Source: Branchiostoma belcheri
Lineage: Eukaryota > Chordata > Leptocardii > Amphioxiformes > Branchiostomatidae
DNA length: 64,000 nucleotides
Reading direction: 5' to 3'
Assembly: GCF_001625305.1 (NCBI RefSeq)
Contig: NW_017804087.1
Coordinates: 2,318,479-2,382,478 of the forward strand
The notes under the pieces are model-generated. The model was given only the letters and a program-made list of their open reading frames with translations. It had not been told where the DNA came from and did not search any database. Shown piece by piece: positions 1-11,530 of the stretch. Position numbers and translations under genes: made by a program. The first letter of the stretch is position 1, and every line of letters starts with the position of its first letter.

Positions 1-135
1 AATGTCCCATCCTAAGGACTGCAACCCTTTCCAGTAGCGTGCATGTCAGGTGAGTGAAAACAGCCGGGATTCAAACTCCCAACCTCTTGGTCCAAAGGCA
101 GGGTCACTAATCACTGCACTACGTATACACACGCT
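1..135 (-). repeat. tRNA-derived SINE fragment
   Basis: On the minus strand GTGCAGTGATTAGTGACC resembles a Pol III A box and GGGAGTTTGAATCCCGG a B box/T arm. Cut by the window edge. Not a tRNA gene: no acceptor stem is apparent. Confidence 0.5.
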
Positions 136-725
136 GCAAGTGGAAAGCCCTTGCATGTACATTTACCTTTTTCCAGGTACATGGACCGTGGTTGAAGAAA
201 TATGGAGATATATCGTCAGGCTGAATGCCTAGGGTCAAGGAAGCCAGCATGTTTCACAAGCAGGAGAACAAAGTTACAAAGTTACGTAACTTGAACAGGA
301 AAGAAAAACACCGAAAAATACATCTGCGTATACTGGTTTAACCAAGGAGGTGGAAGACAGAGTTGAAAATAGAGAATGATATATTGTGTATAGGCTTAAC
401 AGAAGAAATAGAGATAAATTGTAAGGATTAATTATTATAAATGCTTTGTTTTCGTTAGGCTTGGAGACAGGGTGATAGCAACCTTTATAAGTAGACTGTA
501 TCATTAATATTAATAGCAGCTTTCCTGACATTTTGGTCACTTTAATACTGATGGAGGACTCCTGCCTTTCCAGTTACAGATCAAAGATAGTAACTAAGTA
601 TCAAAGGTTCATATTCTGGACTTTGCTCAAAGAAGACTCTGTTCAAATAAATGCATTCCGCAGATCCACTTGAAAAGCTAAAAAAAGACTTTGTAATTTC
701 TAGTACATTTATGTTGTAGATATAA

Positions 726-1655
726 CATGGAAAGTAAGGGTCTCCGGGTTAACATGAAGAAGACTAAGATCATGATTTCAGGTCAAGGTCTGAACATACT
801 GAGGGACACTGGCTCCTTTCCGTGTGCTGTGTGCCGTTCAGGTGTTGGTGTGAACTCCATCCTCTGCACTGAATGTGACTTCTGGGTGCACAAGAAGTGT
901 TGCGGCATTAGAGGTAGTCTGTCTGCTGTGCGGAACTACATATGCCCTAGGTGTCGTGGTGAGGCAAGACCACTGGATGCTCGCCCTGTAACACAAGTCA
1001 CAGTGGATGAGGTGGTGCTGGATGTGGACCCAGCTTCTGTTACTTGGGGACATGCTCTGTGCGGGTGGTGGTTGTGAGCTAGCTGCCACCACCAGATGCT
1101 GCGTCGCCTGGGGAAAGTTCAAGAAGCTGCTGCCGATCCTAACCTCCGGGCACCTTTCCCTCAAAACCCGTGGCAAGGTGTTCAGCTCCTGTGTACGATC
1201 AGCCATGCTGCATGGGAGTGAGACATGGGCCCCTACTGCTCCAGAACTCCAACGGTTGCGCCGCAATGACAGATCCATGGTCAGATGGATCTGTGGTGTT
1301 AAACCTCAGGACATGACTCCTTCTGCAACCTTGCTTGCTAAGCTTGGCCTGGAAGACATCAAGTCTGTTGTGCAGTCACGCCGCCTCCGATGGTACGGGC
1401 ACGTTAAGCGTGCCAGTGGCTGCATCAACACCATCGTGGACTTCAAGTTGCCAGGCAGCAGAGGCCGCGGCAGGCCGAGAAAAACCTGGGTGGAGTGTCT
1501 CCGGAGGGATATTAAGGAGTGTGGTCTGTCTAGCACAGACCCACAGGACAGAGCCAGCTGGAGGCGAGGTGTCCAGAACAGCCGTCTGCTGCCCACCCCT
1601 GGGACAGGGAAACCGGCAGCAGAATAATCTAAACCAGGATAGTGAGTGTGTGAGT
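726..1655 (+). mobile_element. Decayed 5'-truncated non-LTR retrotransposon with a C-terminal zinc finger
   Basis: Begins at the end of an RT domain (SKGLRVNMKKTKIMISGQGL), followed by a PHD-like cysteine cluster (CAVC...CTEC...WVHKKC...YICPRC). After a frame change near 1030-1050 comes LGDMLCAGGGCE, the CLHGSETW-type block (here AMLHGSETWAPTAPELQRLR) and the SRGRGRPRKTW tail, to TAA at 1625-1627. This arrangement is known from many invertebrate LINEs. At least one indel breaks it. Weak 7-bp flanking repeat GATATAA (719-725, 1656-1662). Confidence 0.8.
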
Positions 1656-2205
1656 GATATAAAAAAATGGTGATTTGAATAAACCATTCATAAGTATCAT
1701 CAGTTGAGGATTGAATGACAACGCTCCAGTTGTAGAACAGGTGAATTAGTTTGACCTCGGACTTTGTATCACGACAATCCAAAAGCTCAAAACAACAAGT
1801 GTTGGAGAATGGATGACAAACTGTCCAAGAAATTTGTACATTTGATTGACAAAATTTCATTAGCACATTTTGCAAGATGGAAGACTTAATAGTTTAAGTC
1901 TATCAGTCACTCACAACAGCTCTCTTCCATTTGCTTGTGGTTCCTAAGCTACATAATTAACACTACATGTAAATTGACTTGTTCACTGATCATGACTAAT
2001 TACAGTGTAAGAGATCGTAGCTGTTACTTGCAGTCTTACCATAATTCTGACACAAAGTCATGACGAAATTGCATCAGCATGCATGTAACTACATGTACAT
2101 GTACTGTACATGCATGATTACAATGTAAATAAAATCTTAGTAACAGTTGCTTCAGTCAGAGAGATTTGGCACCAGTAAATGATGCTAAACTCAAATCTTA
2201 ACAGG

Positions 2206-2347
2206 TTTTAACACTTACTAGTAAGTGATGAAGACAGTTTTGGGGGCATGCTGGTTTCCGTGCCCCCAAGGAGCTCCTTGCAATTGGTGCCCCTAAGAGC
2301 GGTTCCAACTCTTCACGATCGGCCATGATTTTATCGGCAGAAACTGT
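2206..2347 (-). CDS. Possible first coding exon, unrecognised, acidic dileucine N-terminus
   Basis: Minus-strand ATG in a good context (AAATC-ATGG) opens MADREELEPLLGAPIARSSL then GARKPACPQNCLHHLL and meets a strong donor (CTA|GTAAGT). A usable acceptor (TTTCACAG) lies just upstream. ELEPLL fits the [DE]xxxL[LI] lysosomal sorting motif common at the N-terminus of lysosomal membrane proteins; that link is inference. Its phase does not fit the divergent gene's last exon, so it would be a separate gene reading off the left edge. End coordinates are approximate. Confidence 0.3.
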
Positions 2348-2536
2348 GAAATGAAGCGCCTTGCTTCTCACTACGTTAGTCATTTACACCGAACAAATAA
2401 AAATGGGATGATCTGACAGGGTTTTGATAGCTGAGTCAATAATACCTGTCAGGATGTTCTGTCAAAGGTTGATAGGTCTCCACCTAAGGCTAACAACGCT
2501 GGCTGAAAACTAGTTAGATTTAGCCAAACAAAATTG

Positions 2537-2815
2537 AAGGTAAAGGCCACAGAGGCTTTTTGAGGCCGTAGGGGCAGTGGGTTTTTAGTCCACCATGTCT
2601 AGGGCACAGTAATGGAAGGCAGAGCCCAAACCTCTCCTTTCATTGCCTTTTACCTCCCTAACTGAAGTGAGGTACCCATTTTACACCTGGGTGGAGTGAG
2701 GAAAGTTGTGTTTCTTTTCCTCTTTTCCTAGGGAAGCAACAGCCAGGGATCAAACCCAGGACCTCACGATCTTGTGTCTGCTAGCCTATAGCTAGCCACT
2801 CTGCCGTTTGATGTC
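2537..2815. repeat. SINE-like repeat
   Basis: AAGGTAAAGG start, then GGGGCAGTGGGTTTTTAGTC...CATGTCTAGGGCACAG and a tRNA-like AGGGATCAAACCCAGG. The 5' half matches 17427-17600. Confidence 0.5.
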
Positions 2816-3044
2816 AAAAGGGGAAATATTATCCTTACAACAAGCTCTCAATGGAAACCAGGACTTCATGGACAAATTCATGGCATTACACTCTATGTCT
2901 CAGCAGGTAAGAGGAGGGTAAGTTAGTGGTAAGTAGATGTGCGAGCCCAATCAAATAAGTCACAAAATCTAAATCAGGTGTCAATGAACCTTTTTCTCAA
3001 TCACACAAAGTTATACATTTGTACGTGGCAAGTATGATTCATTT

Positions 3045-3240
3045 AGATGTGTGTGTGTTATTTGAGTGTTTGTGTTGTGTGTGTGTGTTGTGTGACTGTA
3101 TGTGTGTATGTATAAATGTGTGTGTTGTGTGAGTATTTGTGTTGTGTGTGTGCTGTGTGACTGTATGTGTGTATGTATAAATGTGTGTGTTGTGTGAGTC
3201 TGTGTTGTGTGGGTTTTTGTACATGTATTGTGTGTGTCTA
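3045..3240. repeat. TG-rich minisatellite, 65-bp period
   Basis: Two near-identical 65-bp units (from 3091 and 3156) with GACTGTATGTGTGTATGTAT inside a longer TG-rich tract. Confidence 0.85.
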
Positions 3241-3700
3241 TAGTGGTATGGTAAAGTTTTCATGAAGAAAGTAAGTTTCTTTAATGTGGCTAATCAGCAA
3301 AACTACTAAACAAGCTGTATTTTTTGTGCATGTCACGGCCTATCTACAATGCACACGTCTGCGCAATAAAAAATGTGTGGATTGTCAACAAGGCGTTTAC
3401 TAAACAAAAGGACACCAAACAAAACGCAATCTTGTGGTCTGAGCACCACCTCCCCAATCCATCTCTGACAAACAAAAGAATAGGAAACAAACAATTTATA
3501 TTGCCCGGCTCAAAGTCCGGCGATGTGGCTCTTGGTGTTTCCGATAAGCCTATTGAGATCCTCAAGGATTCTGATAAACCTCATTGTAAATATCTGCTTT
3601 ACAAGACCAATTTGTCAGGGGGCTCTTTTAAGTGTTCCGCTGCTGGCAAACACAGACATGTCACGTAATGTTATGTAACATGTTTTTTTCACTGCTGAAC

Positions 3701-4030
3701 CTTGACATTCAACAGAAATTCCTTGTCTGTGAAAGTTTTTGCCCTATAAATTTCTTCCATTTCATGAAGGTTGATCACATTTTCTTCAAAGAATCTGCTA
3801 GCAGGCTCTTCTAAGCATTCAACATGTTCTAATACATCCTTAACAGTCAAAAGAAAGTCCTTGTCTGTGAACGTTTTTGCCCAATAAATTTCTTCTGTTT
3901 CATGAAGAAAACAAGGTCAATGATTTTTCCCTTACAGAATCTTCTCAATAGCAGGTTCTTTTTTCTTCAATGTTCTGACATGTCCTTGACATTCAAAAGA
4001 AAGTCCTTGTCTGGAAATGATTTTCCCATG
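3701..4030. repeat. Tandem repeat, about 140-bp unit, 2.3 copies
   Basis: CTTGACATTCAACAGAAATT at 3701, its variant at 3839 and again at 3984, each followed by CCTTGTCTG. Confidence 0.75.
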
Positions 4031-4535
4031 TAAGACACTTATCGACACTTAAGTATCGACTTCAACTTTGTCTGACCTTTGCCATACCTGAGTATGGTTA
4101 TAAATCATTGCTTGATTGATCACCTTGTCAGAGTGCTGTTGTTAGCCTTAAACTGTCCAGAAATGTGTGCTTGAAAACAAGCTTTAAGACTCTCCTTGAC
4201 CTACTCCAGTTCTAGTAGGAGGCCTAAACTACACACAGGTGACAGTTCGTATCTTTGTAAGACATGTAGTAATTTGCAGCTCTTAAGTCGGAAATGTTTT
4301 ACTTCCACACTAGTTGCTGAATTACATTGTAGGTACAGTAAGGTGTGATAGTGGTGCTGTAATCAGGTTCCAAATTTGGAGGATCGTCACAACATTTTAA
4401 CCCCAATTGCCTGGAAGATGTGTAAATCATTGTGTGGGGCAACTGACTAACATTACTATTAATACAGAAAATATACATAATATTATACAGAAAATATACA
4501 ATTTGGTGAAAAAGATGTACATGTATATATTATAT

Positions 4536-5663
4536 CAGTGTTCGAAATACCCGTCTGCAGTCTGCAATTTGCAGATAGACTTTCAAGATTGCAGAAGAAA
4601 AAATCTTACAATCTGCAATTTTGCAGAAGGAAAAAATAGGCTTCGGATTCAATAGTTTTCAATTAGTAAAGTAGCGGCGCTATGAATAGATTGAAAACCT
4701 GCGCCGCTCGAACCTGCCGCCGGCGTTTTCCAGCAGACTGTAATGGTCCCATATAAGGGAATTTGGGGTCAAAGTTGAACGATTCCGACAAGGCGACGAA
4801 AACCAAATATGGGCCCTCGGCATTTTCCGATGTTAGATTCCGTCACCCGGGAGGACACGACAACTGCCTCGGCAATTTTCGGCAGTTTCCGCCGAGCATT
4901 TCCTAGCAGGCAACACGGCAAAGGAAACATGGCTTCTCCGAAGAAGCACACTCGCCTCGGCGATAATTTGCCGAAGTTTCGATGTTTTTCCTTGGTATTT
5001 TGCATGATTCAAGGAAAGAAAACAACTTGATCACATGAACAAAAGAGAAATACAGCAATGGGAACCTAATGGTCCGTTTTGTTGGGCGGTAATTTCTCAT
5101 TTGGAGTGAAAATTTACGTGCGTCACATTGTGACCGTGTGGTGTAAAAAATCAGTGATTTTTGGCTCGATCCGAACCAAACACGGCCCGTAATTTACTAA
5201 ACTTGTCCTTTATGATTTCTAGATGACTATCGGTACCGAAAATACAGGAAAATATTGTTGCAAAATGAGTGAGACGGAGACTAAGGTAAACTTCTTTTAT
5301 TTGAAGGCTTGATTTTCATTTTCCTGGCAGGCTTCCTTGCATGTAGTGATCATCAGTAACAACAAGTATGGATTTTTGTTCCGGTCCAAAAAACCGGTCC
5401 ACCGACGTTTCGGTTTTTTTGGACCGGACCGATAAAATTTTTACGGTCAAAACATATTTAAAATAGTGATATTTTGAAGAATTTCAGTTATGCTACAGAT
5501 TTACAAAGCTATATATATATGATGTAAAAATAGGCATTATTGGTTTCAGAAGGTTGTAATATGGGGGCTTGTGTATTTGCAGAAAGTATTTCCAAATTGC
5601 AGGACGAAATTTTGACTCTTCTGCAATATTGCAGAGCACTGAAAAAAAGTATTTCGACCACTG
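4536..5663. mobile_element. Non-autonomous hAT-like DNA transposon
   Basis: Terminal inverted repeats of 15 bp with one mismatch (left CAGTGTTCGAAATAC; right, inverted, CAGTGGTCGAAATAC). Below them are similar subterminal repeats rich in CTGCAA/TTGCAG. Flanked by TTATAT on both sides (4530-4535, 5664-5669). CAGTG-type ends are characteristic of hAT elements, which make 8-bp duplications; only 6 bp match here. The 1.1-kb interior is GC-rich with no transposase frame. It includes a strong hairpin at 5381-5427 (CCGGTCCAAAAAACCG and its complement). Confidence 0.65.
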
Positions 5664-6235
5664 TTATATTCATAGGTTTTAATCAACTGTGTCTGTGTTT
5701 GTGTTTCAAAAAGAGCTTGCACAAAATGTGATGCTCTAGCAGTTACTAGTAGGCTAAGCAATCCTCAATTAATCTGAACCATGGACCAACAGTCTATGCT
5801 GTTGTCCAGCCATTGGGTTCTGAACTACATGTACAGCCTGCACTATAAAAGTTTCACTGGCAGTCTATTAATTTTGCGTTAAAAAAACATAGCCATACCT
5901 TCTTTGAACACAATAAGGACCTAACCACACCTATTGATAAGAGTCATAAAATGGGCTTAGCAAAACACTTGTCCATCCCCGGCTCTAAGCCTGCGCTTAG
6001 CAATTCTCCTTGTATGTGGTCATCAGTTGGGTAGCAACAGTGGGTTGGAAGCCAGATGAGTCAAACAGAATCAAAGAGAAAGAGCTTGTGATGAACTAAC
6101 TCGGCAAACTGCTGAGTCTTTGCAACAGGTTACTGCTGGTTTGAACTGGTTTGAATCCCAGTCAAACACTACTGGTTGGGTTGTAGTTCCTCAGACTGCA
6201 ACCCACACCTAGCTATATAGGGACAACGTTGACAA

Positions 6236-6456
6236 AATGTACTGCGCCTGTGCAAAACCCGTAGTGTACTGTGCCTGGCACTTTGGCAGAATGTCTTGTC
6301 GGTATTCGTGTATTTAAGGATGACAACCTGTCTGTAGTTTTCAAATGTTGTGTCGGAAACGATATCATCTGCAATGGGCAAAATTCTGATGCAAATTTGA
6401 CCAAACATCTGACAAAAGCGTGAACAAACCCAGGTTTTGCGCAGGCGCAGTACATT
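6236..6456. mobile_element. Inverted-repeat element, about 221 bp
   Basis: AATGTACTGCGCCTGTGCAA at 6236 and its inverted match at 6433-6456 (24 bp, one mismatch). The CpG-bearing arms stand out from the AT-rich spacer. No coding frame; outer limits uncertain. Confidence 0.5.
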
Positions 6457-6654
6457 CTGCTTACGTGCTCACCTATAGGTCTGTTGGAACCAATCAGCTT
6501 GTACAAAACCAAAATGTTCAAGTCTGAAGTACATGTAATTTACTGCTTTTTGCCATACAATTAATGACGACTGTAACTTTGAATACTGCTTACATTTTAT
6601 TAATAGTAAGTCATATATAAAACCCAGGAAAGAAAATCACCCAGATATGCATGT

Positions 6655-6748
6655 ATTCTGACCAGGAGTACATGTATTACATAATACATATTCTGGCCAA
6701 GAGTACATTCTGGCAGGGGTACTTTCTGGCCAGGGGTACTTTCTGACC
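6655..6748. repeat. Degenerate ~20-bp tandem repeat
   Basis: Five variants of TTCTGGCCAGGGGTAC in a row. Confidence 0.7.
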
Positions 6749-6771
6749 TGCTACACCCATGTGATACTAAC

Positions 6772-6889
6772 CTGTCCCTCCTGATACCCAGGGTTGGGCT
6801 GACCGGGGTCCGCCATGATGTCTAACTCTTCGTCGCTCGCTAGCAGGTCCTCACAACTCACAGCCTGGCTGTTACCCAGGTGAGCAAAC
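6772..6889 (-). CDS. Divergent gene exon 4
   Basis: 118 nt, phase 2 in and 0 out, encoding FAHLGNSQAVSCEDLLASDE and an acidic, Pro/Gly-rich end. Locally GC-rich against AT-rich flanks, with a good acceptor (GTTGTTTGTAG) and donor (ACAG|GTTAGT). Confidence 0.6.
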
Positions 6890-9800
6890 CTACAAACAAC
6901 ACAACACAAAAAACATAAAATATCTGTAAGGGAATACGCCAAAAACCAGTCACTCAAGCAACTGGAGATGATTTTAGAGACAGTCAGACATTTCAGGCAG
7001 CATCCACTACCAGTGTCACTGTTTTTTGGCGTATCTTATTACATGTACCTGGATGTCTAAGGTCTAACCTTCACCGACACATAAAGAAATACATTCTGGT
7101 TTTGTACGTAAGGCAAAACTGCCAAGAAGACCACTCAGGTGTAAAATCTGGTCTAATTAGACAGGTGGTCACTATAGACAGGATTATATCACTGGAAAAA
7201 TTGCCTGAGGGGCCACCAAAAAATGGCCAGATGGTTCTTATGTAGGGGAGGTCACTTATACAGACATAACATGATTGTCACTGAAATATGTATATTCTTG
7301 GGACAGATATGGTTAAATATTTTTTTGCCCCATTTCCCTATCCATATCCCTGAAAACTTCTTTGATTGTGATCAGTTTAACGTGTTACATGCTCTTTGCT
7401 TAAAAAAAAGACCCCCACAAGGCCCATATTTTACCATTGTATAAAGTACAAGTAGCCTGCTAAGTATAATATATTAGGTATAAAGTATAAATAACCTGCT
7501 AAAGTGGCCATTTGGCACAAAATTTTCGGGTTCAAGGGTTAGGCAGTGGGAACAAGACTGTCTGCTTTTTGTTTGCATCTTGCTGATGTCTGCAATTCTT
7601 GACACCACTGAAAATCATTTACAACTTTTTATGGATACTTTATGGTTTTAAAGTCGATCCAAAAGCTGTAGAGTCTTTGGTGCTTTCTCAAGTAGCTACG
7701 TAGTGCAATGTGGCTTTGCGACAGCTTACTTTTTGGTCGGGTTCTTTAACGTGCAAAGGTTTGAAACTTGAGGGCTGCCAGGTTTGCTTCAGCATCCAAA
7801 AGGACAAATGCAATCCCTAATATTACAACAATCTGAGCTGGGATTCGAACCCCCTGCCACCGTTCCAAGGATCCATATGGCGAAGCAGCAGGATTCTACT
7901 TACTGCCCATGGAGACTGACGTGATAGCATAAAACTCAAAACTTGAACTCACAACTAAACCTCCCAATGGTTAAACATCTATTTCCAACCATATTTTACC
8001 ACTCTGAGAGCTAGCAGAAGATTTTTTTTGGCCTCTGGACTAACCACCTGTAACTACACTCATCAAGTAGTACTTCTGACTTTTTAAACACTATTTCAAA
8101 CAAGTGGCGGGCACAGGCAGGCACCCAACCTCCCAGACAAACAACCACACTGATGACTCATCTGACCACAAAAAGATAACAGTGAAAAACTTCCAATTTA
8201 AACCACAGATGGCAGACTATGAACTGCCCATGGATGTACACTACTGTTACTTACGACTACGTAAAGTACCATAAAGTGCACCATCCTTACATCAGACTGT
8301 TTATCCCATAACACAACCTGCATTTAACCCCAAATGCAGCTACAGAAACAAGTCTACAACATGTTAAAAAAAAAGAAAGAAGGAAATGACATCCACCATT
8401 GAGCCTTCTGCCGGACCCAGCCGGGAAACCGGGGTACAAAGTCGGGTGTCGGACGCAGCGAATCCATTTTCCCGTACGTGCTGGGCGCCGTTCCGAACTT
8501 CCATGAACAAAGGGCTACGTCAGCACTGCTTTTTAACCCTGCCTGCTTGCATGTACTCTGCACTAGATTTAAGAGGCTCTAAATCATCTAAGTTTGAGAT
8601 AGGAATGGCGCCGGCGAGGTGGACTTTACCATAGATACACCACGTCTGCCCACCGAGGGGAGGGTCATAAAAAACAACTGATTGCGTCAGTTTTCAGCCA
8701 ATCGAACGCCTCGCAGACTGTGACAATGGTAACGTTGTGTCAAAAAGTCAACATCGTATCAGGTGGTGCTGCTCTTAGCAATGTTATCACTGTCATTCTG
8801 ACCTAAAAAATGTACCTGGGCAAACACATTTACAGAGATTAATGTTCACGAGCTTTGTACAGTTTCCTGTTATCTTATTCATGAGTTCATGGGTGGGTCA
8901 GTAAGTCGGGGACATTTCAAGGTACAGGTATTGCCCAGGTCATATGCAAATTGACGTAATGGGAAATGACAGTGATTTACCTTGCTAAGATCACTCTATC
9001 ACAGTCAATACAATCATGTGATGGTGGAAAATATTTGCTAAAGTGAGGTTCTGTTTTACTTTGCTAGCTATTATTGAATGGTTAAAATAATTGTCACACT
9101 TTACCATTTAAAAGTATTTTACTTAATATTACTAGTTTTGCACACATCTAAAAGAAGCTTCTACACTTCAATACAACAAGTCTCAAAAGTTCATCAAACC
9201 CACAACATCTTTTTTTCTCAAAACCATCGAGCAGGAGGCTTTCTTGGAATTCTTACGACATTTCCCGTCATAAAAGCTGTTTTCCTACTCATCATTTCCT
9301 TGATTGCATCATCATACATTCCTAAAAACCTCTCCCTAGCAAACTACTATGTTGAAGTACCATCTAGTAAGAAGCTTTCCGAGAATTCTTAACAACATTT
9401 ATCTTCATAAAAGCTGTTCGCCATTTCCTTGTTTGCATCATACAGTCATAAAATGCTCCCCCTCGTAAAGTACGTACCAGTACTAGTACCTCCTGCTGCA
9501 CTTTTGTTAACTCCTGCCAGGAGGCGCTGCTGATACTGGTTCATGCCAGTTTGGACTAGTAGCACTGTACTGTATTTACATAGTGTAGGCTACCTGGCCT
9601 GATGTGCTAACAACCTTTGAACATAAACAATGAATCTGAGCAGAAATGACGAAACAATAATAACTAATGGCCAAGTAGCTGAGTAAAGGAAAAATGCAGT
9701 AGTCAACAAGTTCCACAGTAGATGTGTCAAAATCCAGTCAAGAAAATACAGTTTAAATATATGTGATCATCACCATCATCATATTGCCCAAGTAGGTCTA

Positions 9801-10126
9801 CTGTGTCAAGTTTCAAAGAAAATTTGGCTAAAAACAAGAATTCAAGAAAACAAAACAATCTTACGAATGAATTTTGAAGTAGCGGGGAACTTCGATCTGA
9901 CAGAGCTCTTCTTCACTCCTTGCAGTCTTAGCAGTTTGACAACTACAAGCTTTTGATTCTTTTATGAATGGTTCATCCATATCACAATGATAACAACCCT
10001 TAGCAGCTTAAAACAACAAAACAAAAGAAACAAATGTTGGCATTACCATTACTATGATTGGTTGATTGATTACTATTTCAACATCAACCTTTTTGTTTTC
10101 AAGAGATAATTCCTTACCTTAGTCAT
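6772..10126 (-). CDS. Unrecognised gene divergent from DNAJC10: three 5' coding exons, 3' part not identified
   Basis: Coding exons at 10126-10118, 9998-9865 and 6889-6772 join with matching phases (0, then a codon split TC|G). They give 87 residues: MTKGCYHCDMDEPFIKESKA, then CSCQTAKTARSEEELCQIEV, PRYFKIHS, FAHLGNSQAVSCEDLLASDE, ELDIMADPGQPNPGYQEGQ. Borders are consensus: AAG|GTAAGG, acceptors TGCTAAG and TTTGTAG, and donor ACAG|GTTAGT at 6772. If that last donor is not used, the frame closes six codons later (VSITWV, stop). The N-terminus is Cys-rich (C5, C8, C21, C23) and the end is acidic then Pro/Gly-rich. No signal peptide or membrane segment. I do not recognise a family. Expression is probably driven from the promoter shared with DNAJC10. 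Confidence 0.6.
6926..7072. mobile_element. Foldback (inverted-repeat) element copy
   Basis: Arms TACGCCAAAAACCAGTCACT and GTGTCACTGTTTTTTGGCGTA pair with each other. The right end ACCTGGATGTCTAAGG matches the family end seen inverted elsewhere in the window. Non-coding. Confidence 0.6.
7740..7900 (-). repeat. tRNA-derived SINE
   Basis: Minus strand contains GGGGGTTCGAATCCCAGC (B box) followed by TTTGCACGTTAAAGAACCC, a tail shared by many invertebrate SINEs. Confidence 0.6.
8397..8467 (-). CDS. Possible alternative first coding exon of the divergent gene
   Basis: Within a CpG-rich patch (8390-8650) an ATG at 8467 opens MDSLRPTPDFVPRFPGWVRQ-KAQ. It could splice at AATG|GTGGAT (8397) in phase 2 to the exon at 6889, which needs exactly that phase. 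The donor is weak and nothing else supports it. It could equally be an unrelated promoter patch. Confidence 0.25.
8640..9864. other. Intron of the divergent gene
   Basis: AT-rich, no supported exon. Holds the 9.24-kb duplication. Confidence 0.5.
9236..9470. repeat. Tandem duplication, about 135-bp unit
   Basis: GGCTTTCTTGGAATTCTTAC...CATAAAAGCTGTT at 9238 recurs at 9374 with moderate divergence. Confidence 0.65.
9865..9998 (-). CDS. Divergent gene exon 3
   Basis: 134 nt, phase 0 in and 2 out, open throughout with a Cys-rich start (GCYHCDMDEPF) and a basic/aromatic end (VPRYFKIH). Acceptor GCTGCTAAG after a T-rich tract; donor CATTC|GTAAGA. Confidence 0.6.
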
Positions 10127-10158
10127 GGTTCAGCAGAACTGGCTTGTAAGATACTGTC
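10118..10158 (-). CDS. Divergent gene exon 2: 5'UTR and start codon
   Basis: Acceptor TTCTTCTTAG (exon starts 10158), 32 nt of UTR, ATG ACT AAG at 10126-10118 in a GAACC-ATGA context, donor AAG|GTAAGG. The preceding non-coding exon probably ends at 11531. Confidence 0.55.
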
Positions 10159-11530
10159 CTAAGAAGAACAAAAACAATGTAAGTTCTTGAAAAGAATGCA
10201 AATGATAAAAGTAACACAACTGCATATTTTGATGTGAGAGGCAGAAGTGATTTCAGGACTGGATTTTGTAGTAACCTCCCTGTCCTTGGTGCTGATTGGT
10301 CCTATTCTACAACCTGTAACTTACCTAGTAGGTTTTGATTTGCAGAAAAATCTGAAACAACTCACAACTTTGCAGGCCAAAAGACTACAGACTTATCGTT
10401 ATGATTCACACTATGAGTCACGAACAGAAAAAATTTTAAAAGCATTTCAAGCCTTGCATGTGATATTGTGGAATTGTCCAAGTTCACATCAGGAAGTGCA
10501 AACAAATTCTGAACAAATTACTGAACTTGTATTGATTTAAGAAATCACATTTACAAAAGGTAAACAGACATTTAAAGGTCTTTTCTAAGACATCTAGAGG
10601 ATACTGAAGTGACTTGAAGGTCAAACGAAGATGTTGCTTGGTTACACTTACAGTTGATACTAGTCTGAATATCCTACCTCATCCGCATGATCAGGAGTTT
10701 CTGCTAAATCCAACTGACTCCACAGTGATTCAGTGGAAGATAACGTTAACTAATGACAATGTTACCCACTTCCAAATTAATACTGATTGGTTATACATGT
10801 ATCAAAAATATGACTGTACATTTATGATTTACAATCAATGAAACAGCATCGAAACAGAAATCAGTTTAAAATCACAGAGGGCAGTCAACAACCAATGATT
10901 TTAAAACAACAATTTGTATCTTGATACTGGTAGCTGTTTGTATATCCATTATGTATGTTTATTTAGTTATGTCAACAAAGACAAAATTTTGATTGCATCA
11001 TAGTAGGTTCTAGAAAGAAATCACAAGATCTACAGAAATTATGATAATCAATGTCAAAGGTGTTTTACGCATTCCTGGGCTAAAATAGCGATAATCATAA
11101 GGCCTGCATGCGACAAGAGGGGATTTTTTCCCTATCTATAAACTCTAGACTCATATTTTTGTACAAAGATCGACAGAAAAATCAAGAAAACAACACGTAA
11201 ACAAAAACAAAATCGAACATGTTCGACTGTCCTTCGTGAACATAAAATGACACTTGGAGCAAATTTTAGTGCTTTCATGACACTTCTGATAAGTCAAAGA
11301 GTAAAATGTCATCATATACGAACACATCTGGCGTTCTGGTGTCGTTTTAGTACAGGATTGTCCAGAAATTTTGACATGATCACCTTGATCGGAAGCCGGA
11401 AGTGGGGGAGGGGGGCGTGGAGGAATCTTAGCAATTCCACCACAAAAACAACTCCTAACACGATCTACACCATATATTTAGCTTGTGTATACCTTCCGAA
11501 TAATGTTGTGATCGTTTTAAAGGGACCTAC

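Noticed and set aside
3039..3263. 74-codon Thr/His-rich frame
   Set aside because: Translation of the TG minisatellite.
7840..7870. tRNA gene suggested by GGTTCGAATCCC
   Set aside because: Only the Pol III B box is present, with a SINE tail and no cloverleaf.
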